From NCBI GenBank assembly GCA_022511145.1, contig JAFLSC010000005.1, positions 1 to 64,000 on the forward strand: DNA of 64,000 nucleotides. The letters run 5' to 3'. Shown one piece after another: positions 9,857 to 18,223 of the stretch; position 1 is the first letter of the stretch, and every line of letters starts with the position of its first letter. This DNA comes from Helicobacter sp. GTDB taxonomy: Bacteria > Campylobacterota > Campylobacteria > Campylobacterales > Helicobacteraceae. A program made the translations under genes and the position numbers. The notes under the pieces are model-generated. The model had not been told where the DNA came from. It worked only from the letters and a program-made list of their open reading frames with translations, and searched no databases.

Positions 9857-9941
9857 TCGTCATTGCAAGAATCCGCAAGGATTCGTAGCAATCTATGCGA
9901 TAATCTAAAGAAAGATTGCTTCGTTTCACTCGCAATGACGA
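9857..9941. repeat. Palindromic intergenic repeat (REP/MITE-like)
   Basis: An 85-base element bounded by perfect 10-bp inverted ends, TCGTCATTGC (9857-9866) and GCAATGACGA (9932-9941). Inner segments AATCCGCAAGGATT and AGATTGCTTCG also pair partly within the element. The GTCATTGCGAG/CGAAGCAATCT pattern is a known type of dispersed palindromic element in many bacteria. It occupies the clpB-dctP gap of 309 bases; the remaining bases are AT-rich with only a weak TAGAAT (10100-10105) ahead of dctP. Confidence 0.75.
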
Positions 9942-10135
9942 TAAAACATTAATTAAGCTTAATTATTATTTTCTTTCCTCCTAAATCTTTAAAAACAAAA
10001 TTTTTATTAAATTTTACTATTTTATTTTTTACAAAAAATACTACACATAAATAAATAAGAGTAATGATTCTTTTAAGCAAGATTAAGGAAAGTTTTTTGT
10101 AGAATGGTAATTTCTAATCTAAAAAGGAGAACACA

Positions 10136-11164
10136 ATGAAAAAGATTCTTTTTGTTTGTATGATAGCCCTCTTGGGATTATTTGGTTGCGGGGAGGAAAA
10201 GCAAGAAAAAGCAGCAGAAAATACAAATGCTGATACAAATAAAGTCTATACGATTAAATTTGCCCACGTGGTAAGTGCAAATACCCCTAAAGGTAAAGCG
10301 GCGGATTTTTTTGCTAAAAGAGCGGAAGAGTTAAGCAATGGTAGGCTTAAAGTCGAAGTTTTCCCTTCAGCACAATTAGTTGATGATGATAAGGTTTTTC
10401 AGGAATTAAAACGCAATAATGTGCAAATGGCTGCTCCAAGTTTTTCAAAATTTACTCCTTTTGCTAAAGAATTTAACCTTTGGGATGTTCCTTTTATCTT
10501 CCGAGATACCGAACATCTCCATAAAGTAATGGACGGAGAAGTAGGCGAAATCTTAAAAGAAGTTATTGCTAAAAAAGGTTATATTGCATTGGATTATTGG
10601 GACGCAGGATTTAAGCAATTTAGCACTAATAAAAAACCCATTATTGCTCCTAGTGATGCAGAGGGACAAAAAATGAGAATTATGAGTTCTAAAGTCCTTG
10701 AAGAGCAAACTAAAGCTATTAAAGCGATTCCTCAAGTGCTTCCTTTTGGTGAGGTGTATTCTGCTTTGCAAACTGGTGTTGTTGATGCGGCTGAAAACCC
10801 TCTCTCTAACCTTTATAACTCTAAATTTTATGAAGTGCAAAGTTCTGTTACTATCTCTAATCACGGATATTTAGGGTATTTGGTCGTGGTAAGTGAAAAA
10901 TTTTGGAATGAATTACCCAAAGATTTGCAAGATGTTATCAAAGAAGCAATGAGAGAAGCAACTTTGTTTGAAAGAGAAGAAAGTGCAAAAGAAGAGGCGA
11001 TTTTACTTGATAAACTCAAAAATGATGATAAAACAGGGACAAGAATCATTGAGCTTACTGATGACCAAAGAAAACAATGGCAAGATGTGATGATTGCGAT
11101 TTATCCGAAGTTCTATGACCTTGTAGGAAAAGATTTGATTGAAAAAACACTTAATACACAATAG
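10136..11164 (+). CDS. dctP: TRAP transporter solute-binding lipoprotein (DctP family)
   Basis: 342-residue substrate-binding component of a tripartite ATP-independent periplasmic transporter, catching an organic acid for sodium-coupled import. A lipobox LFGC near residues 15-18 suggests a lipoprotein anchor rather than a free periplasmic protein. The family core is clear: FFAKRAEELSNGRLKVEVFP early, FREVP-like FIFRDTEHLHKVMDGE in the middle, a substrate-anchoring Arg in QKMRIMSSKV and the PLSNLYNSKFYEVQ segment. The substrate cannot be read from sequence. It is first of the dctPQM operon, with dctQ 9 bases on. Confidence 0.93.
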   Translation: MKKILFVCMIALLGLFGCGEEKQEKAAENTNADTNKVYTIKFAHVVSANTPKGKAADFFAKRAEELSNGRLKVEVFPSAQLVDDDKVFQELKRNNVQMAAPSFSKFTPFAKEFNLWDVPFIFRDTEHLHKVMDGEVGEILKEVIAKKGYIALDYWDAGFKQFSTNKKPIIAPSDAEGQKMRIMSSKVLEEQTKAIKAIPQVLPFGEVYSALQTGVVDAAENPLSNLYNSKFYEVQSSVTISNHGYLGYLVVVSEKFWNELPKDLQDVIKEAMREATLFEREESAKEEAILLDKLKNDDKTGTRIIELTDDQRKQWQDVMIAIYPKFYDLVGKDLIEKTLNTQ

Positions 11165-11173
11165 GATTGTAAT

Positions 11174-11791
11174 GTGAAAGTCTTTTTGCTATTAGTCCAG
11201 CCCTTTTTGTGGGCTAGCAAAAATGCGAAAATCAATCACTTTTTTGCTATTTTGGATAAAATTATCGCAGGAATTAATAAAAATATTGCCGTAACAGGCT
11301 TAGCGTTAGGCGTTGTTATTACCGCTTTAAATGTGAGTGTGCGTTATATCGCTGGATTTTATCCCGAGATTGGCTCACTCACTTGGGCAGAAGAAGTCTC
11401 AAGATATTGTTTCTTATGGTCAGCATTTTTTGGTGCGGCTTATGGATTCCGCAAAGGAGTGCATATTTCAGTTACAATGCTTGTCGAGAAATTTCCTCCC
11501 TTTTTAGCGAAAACTTGTGTCATTGGAAGCCATATTTTAAATTCCCTTTTCTTAGGCTTTATGTTTTATGCTAGTGTAATGGTTTGCTATCTAAACTATG
11601 AAATTGGCTATATGAGTGAGGCTTTGCATAATGTCCCACTTTGGATTTTTCTTCTTTGTCTGCCTTTTGCCTTTTTGGGAGCAACTTATCGTTCTGTTGA
11701 AAAAATCTATGAATCCTCTTTTGTTGAGGCAGAGAAAATCGCTAAAAAAGCGGAAGATGAGATGATTCACGATTCTGTCAATAAGGAATAA
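11174..11791 (+). CDS. dctQ: TRAP transporter small permease (DctQ family)
   Basis: 205 residues with four predicted membrane helices. It forms the small membrane subunit that pairs with DctM. The segment NVSVRYIAGFYPEIGSLTWAEEVSRY followed by FRKGVHIS, here given in parts (NVSVRYI, LTWAEEVSRY, YGFRKGVHIS), is the DctQ signature. The start is GTG at 11174; an overlapping ATG at 11172 is followed at once by a stop. It has an unusual hydrophobic N-terminal extension of about 30 residues compared with typical DctQ. dctM follows after 2 bases. Confidence 0.92.
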   Translation: MKVFLLLVQPFLWASKNAKINHFFAILDKIIAGINKNIAVTGLALGVVITALNVSVRYIAGFYPEIGSLTWAEEVSRYCFLWSAFFGAAYGFRKGVHISVTMLVEKFPPFLAKTCVIGSHILNSLFLGFMFYASVMVCYLNYEIGYMSEALHNVPLWIFLLCLPFAFLGATYRSVEKIYESSFVEAEKIAKKAEDEMIHDSVNKE

Positions 11792-11793
11792 AG

Positions 11794-13071
11794 ATGAGTG
11801 TTGCTTTTTTGCTTATTGTTTTGTTTGCGTTATTACTTTTAGGAGTGCCTGTTGCTGTCTCCTTAGGTGTTAGCTCTGTTGCTACAATGTTCTTTTTTAG
11901 CTCCTATGATATTATGGGAGTCCCAGAGATTATGCTTAATGGTTTAAAACCAACTTTAATGGCTATCCCTATGTTCATTTTAGCGGGTTCTTTGATGAGT
12001 AAAGGAAGTTCTGCTCAAAGGATTGTGGATTTTGCACGAAGTGTTGTTGGGCATTTACCCGGTGGCTTACCAATGAGTGCGATTTTAGCGTGTATTATTT
12101 TTGCTGCAGTGAGTGGAAGCTCTCCTGCAACGGTTGTTGCCATAGGTTCAGTAATGTTTGTCGCTCTAAAACAAGCAGGGTATCCTAATAGTTATTCAGT
12201 GGGTGCTATCACTTCAGCAGGAAGCTTGGGGATTTTGATTCCTCCCTCTGTGGTTATGATTGTTTATGGAGTAACCGCTGAAGTCTCTATCGAAAAGCTT
12301 TTTATGGCAGGTGTTATACCCGGATTAATGGTTGGGGGAATGATGATGTTTTATGCCTATATTGGAGCAAAACGACTAGGATTTGAAGCAACTACACCCG
12401 CACCTCTAAGTGAGCGTTGGAAAAAATTTAAAGCCGCGTTTTGGGCATTATTGATTGTTATTGTTGTGATTGGTGGGATTTATGCAGGGATTTTTACTGC
12501 CACAGAAGCAGCGGGTATTAGTGCTGTGTATGCGTTTATTATCTCGGTTTTTGTTTATAAGGATATTAAATTTAAAGAACTCTATCGCGTCCTTTTAGAC
12601 GCTGCTATCACAACAGCGATGATTTTTCTTATTATCGGATTTGCGGTTGTTTTTGCTCATTTTTTGACAAGTGAGAGAATCCCTCATATGGTAGCTGAAT
12701 ACCTTGTGAGTATGAATATGAGCTGGTGGATGTTTTTGATTTTTGTCAATATTGCCCTTTTTGTAATGGGGCAATTTATGGAACCAAGCTCAGTTGTGAT
12801 GATTATGACACCCTTGCTTTTACCCATTGCCCTAAAGCTTGGGATTGACCCAATTCATTTTGGGATTGTGATGATTGTCAATATGGAATTAGGAATGCTC
12901 ACACCTCCTGTTGGCTTAAATCTCTTTGTTGCAAGTTCTCTAACAGGATTATCCCTCAAAGATGTAACAAGTGCGGTTATTCCTTGGCTTATTGTGCTTT
13001 TAGTTGGACTAGGTTTAATCACCTATATCCCTGAAATCTCCTTAGGATTGCCTAATCTTTTGGAACGTTAG
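11794..13071 (+). CDS. dctM: TRAP transporter large permease (DctM family)
   Basis: 425 residues, strongly hydrophobic, with the twelve or so helices expected of DctM. It is the ion-coupled translocation subunit. Signatures seen include AIPMFILAGSLMSKG, AVSGSSPATVVAIGSVM and a mirrored second half with MEPSSVVMIMTPLLLP and GMLTPPVGLNLFVA. It completes the dctPQM operon; ccdA begins 7 bases downstream, so the transcript may continue. Confidence 0.95.
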   Translation: MSVAFLLIVLFALLLLGVPVAVSLGVSSVATMFFFSSYDIMGVPEIMLNGLKPTLMAIPMFILAGSLMSKGSSAQRIVDFARSVVGHLPGGLPMSAILACIIFAAVSGSSPATVVAIGSVMFVALKQAGYPNSYSVGAITSAGSLGILIPPSVVMIVYGVTAEVSIEKLFMAGVIPGLMVGGMMMFYAYIGAKRLGFEATTPAPLSERWKKFKAAFWALLIVIVVIGGIYAGIFTATEAAGISAVYAFIISVFVYKDIKFKELYRVLLDAAITTAMIFLIIGFAVVFAHFLTSERIPHMVAEYLVSMNMSWWMFLIFVNIALFVMGQFMEPSSVVMIMTPLLLPIALKLGIDPIHFGIVMIVNMELGMLTPPVGLNLFVASSLTGLSLKDVTSAVIPWLIVLLVGLGLITYIPEISLGLPNLLER

Positions 13072-13078
13072 AGATTTT

Positions 13079-13837
13079 ATGGGTTTTATAGAACTAAACT
13101 TAGCAAATTTTTTTGAAATAGCTCCTTTTTTGGTAAGCTTTATTGCGGGGATTTTGACTTTTTTGAGTCCCTGCATTCTCCCCTTGATTCCTGCTTATTT
13201 GTCTTATATCTCTGAAATCTCTCTACAAGAATTAAAAAATGGCGGGAAACTTGGGCTTTTTGGACGATTAAGAATTTTACGCCGTGCGATATTTTTTGTT
13301 TTGGGATTAGGGATTGTTTTTGTTTTGCTTGGGGCAGTTGCAGCTAGACTTCTTAATGGCGGGATTCTCCTCTCGCCCTATGTGGCTTATATTGCTGGAG
13401 GTATTTTAATCCTCTTTGGATTGCATACTTTAGGGATTTTTACCATTCCTTTTTTAAATTACCACAAAAGCTTTGATATAAGTTCCCAAAAATTCACTTT
13501 TGGGAGAGATTTTTTTGTGCCTTTTTTGCTGGGTGCAAGTTTTTCATTAGGCTGGACACCTTGTGTGGGTCCTATTTTAGCAGGTGTTATTGCCCTAGCG
13601 AGTTTAGAAGCCCAAAGGGGTGTGATTTTGCTTATTGTCTATACTTTGGGGCTTAGCTTGCCTTTTTTGTTTTGTGCGATTTTAATCAGTTATGCTTTTA
13701 GGGGATTAGATTTTTTAAAACGATATTTTCGCTGGGTTGAGTGGATTAGCGGAGGATTGTTAATTGGGATTGGAATTTTGATTGCTAGTGGTAAAATGAG
13801 TGAAATTTCAAATTTTTTAGTGCAAGTTTTACGATGA
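13079..13837 (+). CDS. ccdA: Thiol-disulfide membrane transporter CcdA
   Basis: 252 residues, six predicted helices. CcdA moves reducing equivalents across the inner membrane to keep apocytochrome c cysteines reduced for haem attachment. Two conserved cysteine motifs are visible, LSPCILPLIPAYLSY near residues 30-45 and GWTPCVGPILAG near 160. It sits directly after dctM and overlaps pseH by 4 bases (ATGA), so translation is probably coupled. The link between ccdA and pseH is not obviously functional. It supports the c-type cytochromes encoded elsewhere in the window. Confidence 0.92.
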   Translation: MGFIELNLANFFEIAPFLVSFIAGILTFLSPCILPLIPAYLSYISEISLQELKNGGKLGLFGRLRILRRAIFFVLGLGIVFVLLGAVAARLLNGGILLSPYVAYIAGGILILFGLHTLGIFTIPFLNYHKSFDISSQKFTFGRDFFVPFLLGASFSLGWTPCVGPILAGVIALASLEAQRGVILLIVYTLGLSLPFLFCAILISYAFRGLDFLKRYFRWVEWISGGLLIGIGILIASGKMSEISNFLVQVLR

Positions 13838-14289
13838 AATTAAAAAATTTTGTGGATTTAAGTCCAAAAGAGCAGCAATTAGTTTTTAAATGGAGAAATC
13901 ACGAAAAAATTGCTGTTTTTATGAAAAATAAAAATCTAAGCTGGGAAGCCTATCAGGACTTCTTAAAATCTCTAAAAACTGATACTTCTAAACTCTATTT
14001 TCTTGTTTTTAAGGAAGAAAAGCCTATTGGTGTGATTGATTTTGTAGGAATTAATCAGCATTCAAGCGAGTTTGGATTGTATCAAAGTCCTTATTTAAAA
14101 GGCTTTGGAAATATTTTGATGCAAACTCTTTTAAGTTATGCTAAGGAAAATTTGAAACTTAACACACTCTTAGGTTGTGCGTATGTAACCAACAAAAAGG
14201 CACTTGATTTATACCAAAAATTTGGATTTATTTTCAAAGAAAAAGGGGGAATGTGTTATTTTAGCAAAGATATTAGAGGAAAGTTTTAA
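13834..14289 (+). CDS. pseH: GNAT N-acetyltransferase of pseudaminic acid synthesis (PseH)
   Basis: 151-residue GNAT-fold enzyme. The N-terminus LKNFVDLSPKEQQLVFKWRN, then FLVFKEEKPIGVIDF, closely follows my memory of Campylobacter jejuni PseH. PseH acetylates UDP-4-amino-4,6-dideoxy-beta-L-AltNAc on the way to pseudaminic acid, the sugar placed on flagellins. The acetyl-CoA loop of GNAT proteins corresponds to LKGFGNILMQ, and the final strand to YQKFGFIFKEKGG. Other pse genes are not adjacent, so the pathway is scattered. A general alanine-N-acetyltransferase is the main alternative. Confidence 0.82.
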   Translation: MKLKNFVDLSPKEQQLVFKWRNHEKIAVFMKNKNLSWEAYQDFLKSLKTDTSKLYFLVFKEEKPIGVIDFVGINQHSSEFGLYQSPYLKGFGNILMQTLLSYAKENLKLNTLLGCAYVTNKKALDLYQKFGFIFKEKGGMCYFSKDIRGKF

Positions 14290-14306
14290 AAACAAATTCC
14301 TCTAAT
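14272..14306. terminator. Bidirectional stem-loop between pseH and a convergent gene
   Basis: ATTAGAGGAA (14272-14281) and TTCCTCTAAT (14297-14306) form a perfect 10-bp stem with a 15-base loop. The left arm overlaps the end of pseH. It sits between convergent genes, the usual place for a shared terminator, though a T run is short. Confidence 0.6.
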
Positions 14307-14324
14307 TGCTAGTTTTACTAACTC

Positions 14325-15032
14325 TTAAAGTTTATAAAAGACTTTAAAATCATACTCTAATGTTGAGCTTTCTTCCCAAATGATAGTAAAATCATCAATT
14401 TTAAGACAATTAGTCGCCACAGAATCTTTTAGATATTTATTATCAAGCAATCCTGCTTGGCTGAATTGATAACTTAAGGCAACGCTAAGATTTTCTTTAA
14501 GTTCTTCATTATTTTTATAAGTCAAGCCTGAAAAGAGTTCGCTAAAAAGAATTCCGATGTTAAAAGAATCTGTTGTGTAAGCAAAAACTTTTTCTCGCAA
14601 GATTGCACTCTCAATCCTATTATCCTCTTGAAGTGTCTTTAATAGCTCATTTCGTGAAGTTTTTTGGCGATTTTTTGCTTTTGTTAAAGTTGATTTTCTT
14701 TCCAAAATTTTATTAATTAAAATTTTAGCCTTCTCATCATTTTGCTCATAAAGGGATAATAAAATCTCACCCAAAGCATCAAAAAGCCATTTTTCTGCTT
14801 GTTTGTAATGTTTATAAGAGGGAACGCTGTGTCTGTAAGCACAATTTAAAACCTCATCGCCAAAGGCGTTTTCACAAATATCCTCATATTCTCTTTCATC
14901 TTGGATTTCATCAAATCCTTGAAAATCTGCCATTTGATTTGAGGAAGTTGCCCATTCTTTTGTCCCCAAAAATCTATTAGCATAAGCACTAAGATTTTCC
15001 ATTTCTCTAGCGGTTGAAATCACTGAAACCAT
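14325..15032 (-). CDS. Hypothetical soluble protein
   Basis: 235 residues, not recognised. No signal peptide or membrane segment is visible; the composition is hydrophilic and mostly helical. A Lys/Glu-rich stretch with ILERKSTLTKAKNRQKTSR lies near residue 125. The N-terminal third is acidic with several aromatic residues and two cysteines (ICENAFGDEVLNC). An upstream TTG at 15038 is possible, but the AAAGGA ribosome-binding site lies at 15039-15044, so the ATG at 15032 (spacing 6) is the better start. It is a lone gene, divergent from adh and convergent with pseH. The organisation gives no hint of function. Confidence 0.72.
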   Translation of the reverse strand: MVSVISTAREMENLSAYANRFLGTKEWATSSNQMADFQGFDEIQDEREYEDICENAFGDEVLNCAYRHSVPSYKHYKQAEKWLFDALGEILLSLYEQNDEKAKILINKILERKSTLTKAKNRQKTSRNELLKTLQEDNRIESAILREKVFAYTTDSFNIGILFSELFSGLTYKNNEELKENLSVALSYQFSQAGLLDNKYLKDSVATNCLKIDDFTIIWEESSTLEYDFKVFYKL

Positions 15033-15169
15033 AATCAATCCTTTAATGTGAAATTATAATAATACAAGCAAAAATAATTCCACTTTTAAAATTTACGCCC
15101 TTTGTGCTAAAAATTTAAAAATATTTTCCCAAATTATCAAGTTTAAATCTTTATTTATATTCTTAAAAT

Positions 15170-15175
15170 TATAAT
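15170..15175 (+). promoter_or_regulatory. -10 element ahead of the alcohol dehydrogenase
   Basis: TATAAT at 15170-15175, preceded by AT-rich DNA without a clear -35, lies about 30 bases ahead of the ATG at 15206. The divergent hypothetical gene shares this 173-base gap. Confidence 0.5.
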
Positions 15176-15205
15176 TTGTCTTTAGTTTTAATAAAAGGAG
15201 ATACA

Positions 15206-16276
15206 ATGCTTGAGGATATAAAAAAAGGTATGCGAGTCCCTGCTGTTGGTTATGCGGTTAAATCCAAAGATTCTCGTTTTGAAAAATTCAATTTCACGCG
15301 TCATAGTATGGGTGAGAGGGATATTGTTATTGAAATTTTATTTGCGGGGATTTGTCATAGTGATATTCACTCTGCTCGTAGCGAATGGCACGAAGGAATC
15401 TACCCAATGGTGCCCGGACACGAGATTGCAGGACGCGTTATTGCCGTAGGCGATAAAGTAACAAAGTTTAAAGTTGGCGATTATGCAGGTGTAGGCTGTA
15501 TGGTTAATAGCTGTGGTGAGTGTGAAGCGTGCAAAAGAAGTCAGGAGCAATTTTGCCAAAGAGGACAATGCGTTTTTACTTATGATTGCAAAGATTGTTT
15601 CCACGATAATGAACCCACTTATGGTGGCTACTCTAACAATATCGTAGTGAGTGAAAAATTTGCTATTTGTGTCCCTCAAGATGCTCCTTTAGATAAAGTT
15701 GCTCCCCTGCTTTGTGCAGGTATCACTACCTATTCTCCATTAAAATTTAGCCAAATCAAAAAAGGTGATAGAGTCGGGGTAGCCGGATTTGGTGGCTTAG
15801 GAATGATGGCGGTTAAATACGCCATTGCAATGGGGGCTAGTGTTTATGTTTTTGCAAGGAACAAAAATAAAGAAAAAGAAGCCTTACAAATGGGTGCAAA
15901 ACAGCTTTTTGATTCCACAAAAAATGTTGAGCAAATGTTTGATTTTATCATCTCAACAATCCCAACAGCTTATGACCCTATGGAATATGTCAATCTTTTA
16001 AAATATGGCGGGGAACTTGCTATTGTCGGACTTCCACCCACAGAAGTATGCCCTAATATCAATCTTGCTAATCTTGTTTTTAGTGGTGGCAGAAAAGTCT
16101 ATGGCTCCATTATCGGCGGGATAAAAGAAACACAAGAAATGCTTGATTTCTCTCTCAAACACAAAATCTATCCTGAAACGCAAATCATTAGAGCTAATCA
16201 AATCGATGAGGCTTACACCAATCTTACCACAGGTAAAGCAAAATTCCGCTATGTGATTGATATGAAAACGCTTTAA
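15206..16276 (+). CDS. Zinc-dependent NAD(P) alcohol dehydrogenase
   Basis: 356-residue medium-chain dehydrogenase of the cinnamyl-alcohol/YahK branch, interconverting aldehydes and alcohols in the cytoplasm. Catalytic zinc ligands are in GICHSDIHS and PGHEIAGR near residues 47 and 68. The structural zinc site is CGECEACKRSQEQFC near residue 100, and the Rossmann loop is GVAGFGGLGMMAVKYA near 190. AAAGGAGA precedes the ATG at 15206; an earlier TTG in frame (15176) is not needed. The stop overlaps the mutY start by one base (TAATG). The substrate is unknown. Confidence 0.93.
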   Translation: MLEDIKKGMRVPAVGYAVKSKDSRFEKFNFTRHSMGERDIVIEILFAGICHSDIHSARSEWHEGIYPMVPGHEIAGRVIAVGDKVTKFKVGDYAGVGCMVNSCGECEACKRSQEQFCQRGQCVFTYDCKDCFHDNEPTYGGYSNNIVVSEKFAICVPQDAPLDKVAPLLCAGITTYSPLKFSQIKKGDRVGVAGFGGLGMMAVKYAIAMGASVYVFARNKNKEKEALQMGAKQLFDSTKNVEQMFDFIISTIPTAYDPMEYVNLLKYGGELAIVGLPPTEVCPNINLANLVFSGGRKVYGSIIGGIKETQEMLDFSLKHKIYPETQIIRANQIDEAYTNLTTGKAKFRYVIDMKTL

Positions 16277-17244
16277 TGAATGAAATTAAAAGTCTGCAAT
16301 CCCAACTACTAAAATGGTATCAAAAACACGGGAGGCACTCTCTCCCGTGGCGAGACAAAAGTAGCAATAATCGTGCTTATCGTGTTTTAATTAGTGAAAT
16401 AATGCTTCAACAAACGCAAGTTAAAAGCGTTTTGGAGAGATTTTATTTCCCTTTTTTAGAGTCTTTTCCCAATCTCAAAGCTCTTAAACAAGCTAAAGAA
16501 GAGGAAGTTTTGCGTCAGTGGAGGGGACTTGGCTACTACACAAGGGCGAGAAATCTCCATAAACTCGCTCAAATCACGCAAACGCTGCCCCGCACTAAAG
16601 AGGAGTTAAAAAAGCTTCCAGGTATCGGGGAATACACTGCGGGTGCGATTGCGTGTTTTGGCTTTGATGAGGTGGTGAGCTTTGTGGATTCTAATATCAA
16701 ACGTTTTTTGATTCGTTTTTTTAACCTCACAAATCCCACTCCAAAGCAGCTAGAAGCCAAAGCTAAAGAGATTTTAAACACCAAAGAAGCTTTTAATCAC
16801 AATCAAGCCCTTATGGATTTGGGGGCACTTATTTGCACTTCAAAAAATCCAAAATGTCTCCTTTGCCCGCTACAATCGCTTTGTTTAGGCAAACACAATC
16901 TTGCTAATTTACAAACGAAAGCTACCAAATCACTCATCAAAAAGACACTAAATATTGCGATTTTAGAGAAAAATTCCGCCTTTGCCTTAGTTAAAAGTCA
17001 AGAGAGGCTTTATTATAATCTTTATAATTTCCCTACTTTCGCACCCAATAAGAACTGCCAACTTTTAGGGACACTCAAACACCACTATACCCAATACCAA
17101 CTCACTTTAAATCTTTATTCGCCTCCCAAAAACTCTCCACTTTTTTTGCAATCTTATGAGTTTTTTACTCCCAAAGAACTTAAAAATCTCCCCATCTCCC
17201 AAATGGCACTCAAGATTTTTAAATTCCTCAATGTGCCTTTGTGA
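16276..17244 (+). CDS. mutY: A/G-specific adenine DNA glycosylase
   Basis: 322-residue repair enzyme that removes adenine mispaired with 8-oxoguanine. Visible: LPWRDKSSNNRAYRVLISEIMLQQTQV, given here in parts (LPWRDK, SEIMLQQTQV), the helix-hairpin-helix LPGIGEYTAGAIACFGF, the catalytic Asp in SFVDSNIKR, and the 4Fe-4S cluster cysteines CTSKNPKCLLCPLQSLC (C-x6-C-x2-C-x5-C). The C-terminal recognition domain is present but short. It is coupled to adh by a TAATG junction. Confidence 0.95.
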   Translation: MNEIKSLQSQLLKWYQKHGRHSLPWRDKSSNNRAYRVLISEIMLQQTQVKSVLERFYFPFLESFPNLKALKQAKEEEVLRQWRGLGYYTRARNLHKLAQITQTLPRTKEELKKLPGIGEYTAGAIACFGFDEVVSFVDSNIKRFLIRFFNLTNPTPKQLEAKAKEILNTKEAFNHNQALMDLGALICTSKNPKCLLCPLQSLCLGKHNLANLQTKATKSLIKKTLNIAILEKNSAFALVKSQERLYYNLYNFPTFAPNKNCQLLGTLKHHYTQYQLTLNLYSPPKNSPLFLQSYEFFTPKELKNLPISQMALKIFKFLNVPL

Positions 17245-17420
17245 TGACTATTTAGCCCATATGAAGTAGCCCTGTTTGAAATGCAAAAATGATAGTGCCA
17301 TACAAAGCAAATATTAAATAAGAAAAAGAAAATAAATTTACTCAAATCATTACGCTTATACTTAATAGAGCCGTATAATCCAAAGTAAAAAATTTTATAA
17401 ATTTTTGTCTTAACTTGGAG
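17245..17420 (-). other. Gap after mutY; possible decayed membrane-protein remnant
   Basis: The 208-base stretch between mutY and the exonuclease gene holds no intact gene. On the minus strand two frames give membrane-like reading: one reads YFGLYGSIKYKRNDLSKF, and a shifted one continues LIFALYGTIIFAFQTGLL to a stop next to mutY. This could be a frameshifted remnant, but AT-rich DNA easily yields such hydrophobic strings, so I hold it lightly. Confidence 0.2.
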
Positions 17421-17426
17421 TATAAT
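17421..17426 (+). promoter_or_regulatory. -10 element ahead of the DnaQ-like gene
   Basis: TATAAT at 17421-17426 lies 27 bases before the ATG at 17453, leaving a very short leader. No convincing -35 is seen. Confidence 0.5.
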
Positions 17427-17452
17427 TATAAAAAATTTTAATCGTGGATAAT

Positions 17453-18214
17453 ATGCCTAATCGTTATAATCAACTCATCGCTAAACTTGCTAAAAAGCCA
17501 ATGAGTATCAATGAATTTGAAACCTTTTTGGGACAAATTGGGGGATTGTTCGCCGATATTGCACTTGAGAGGGAACTCATCAAGCAATCAGGGATTCCGC
17601 TGTATTTTACAAATCACCAAGTTTTTCTTAAAACAACACTCACACCTTACTTGGAGCAGAAATTTTGCATTGTTGATATTGAAACTAATGGGCATAATCC
17701 CTATTTGCACCAACCCATTGAGATTGGGGCGATTCTCTACCAAAACAATAAAATCCTTGATACTTACTCTACTTTGATTTATAATCCCAGTCTTCCCGAC
17801 ACTATTACCAAACTCACAGGCATTACTCCTCAAATGCTCAAAGATGCCCCAAAGATTCATCAAGTCTTAGAGTCTTTTAAACTTTTTTTGGGGGATAGTA
17901 TTTTTGTGGCTCATAATGTTGATTTTGATTTTAATTTTCTTAGTCAATCTTACCACCACAATGGCTTTGGCTATCTCTACAATACCAAGCTTTGCACGAT
18001 TAAACTTGCCCGTAAGCTTATTTGCTCTCCTCGCTATTCTTTAGGATTTTTAAACACTTTTTTAAATATCAATCACCCCACACTGCATCGTGCCTTAGAT
18101 GATTGTTTGGTTGCCCTAGAGGTTTTTAAAATCGCCCTAAAAGAGCTTAAGCCAAATATTCATACAAGCTATGATTTGCTACAATTTGTTCAAAACAATC
18201 CCAAAAGCAACTAA
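17453..18214 (+). CDS. DnaQ-family 3'-5' exonuclease
   Basis: 253 residues of the DEDD exonuclease superfamily, related to the proofreading epsilon subunit. Exo motifs: FCIVDIETNGHNP (Exo I, D and E), HNVDFDFNFL (Exo II) and HRALDDCLVALEVF (Exo III, with His five residues ahead of Asp, the DEDDh type). An N-terminal region of about 65 residues precedes the nuclease fold. A GTG at 17444 is in frame nine bases earlier; either could start translation. It may be the replicative proofreader or a repair nuclease, and I cannot separate these. Confidence 0.86.
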   Translation: MPNRYNQLIAKLAKKPMSINEFETFLGQIGGLFADIALERELIKQSGIPLYFTNHQVFLKTTLTPYLEQKFCIVDIETNGHNPYLHQPIEIGAILYQNNKILDTYSTLIYNPSLPDTITKLTGITPQMLKDAPKIHQVLESFKLFLGDSIFVAHNVDFDFNFLSQSYHHNGFGYLYNTKLCTIKLARKLICSPRYSLGFLNTFLNINHPTLHRALDDCLVALEVFKIALKELKPNIHTSYDLLQFVQNNPKSN

Positions 18215-18223
18215 GGAAAAATG

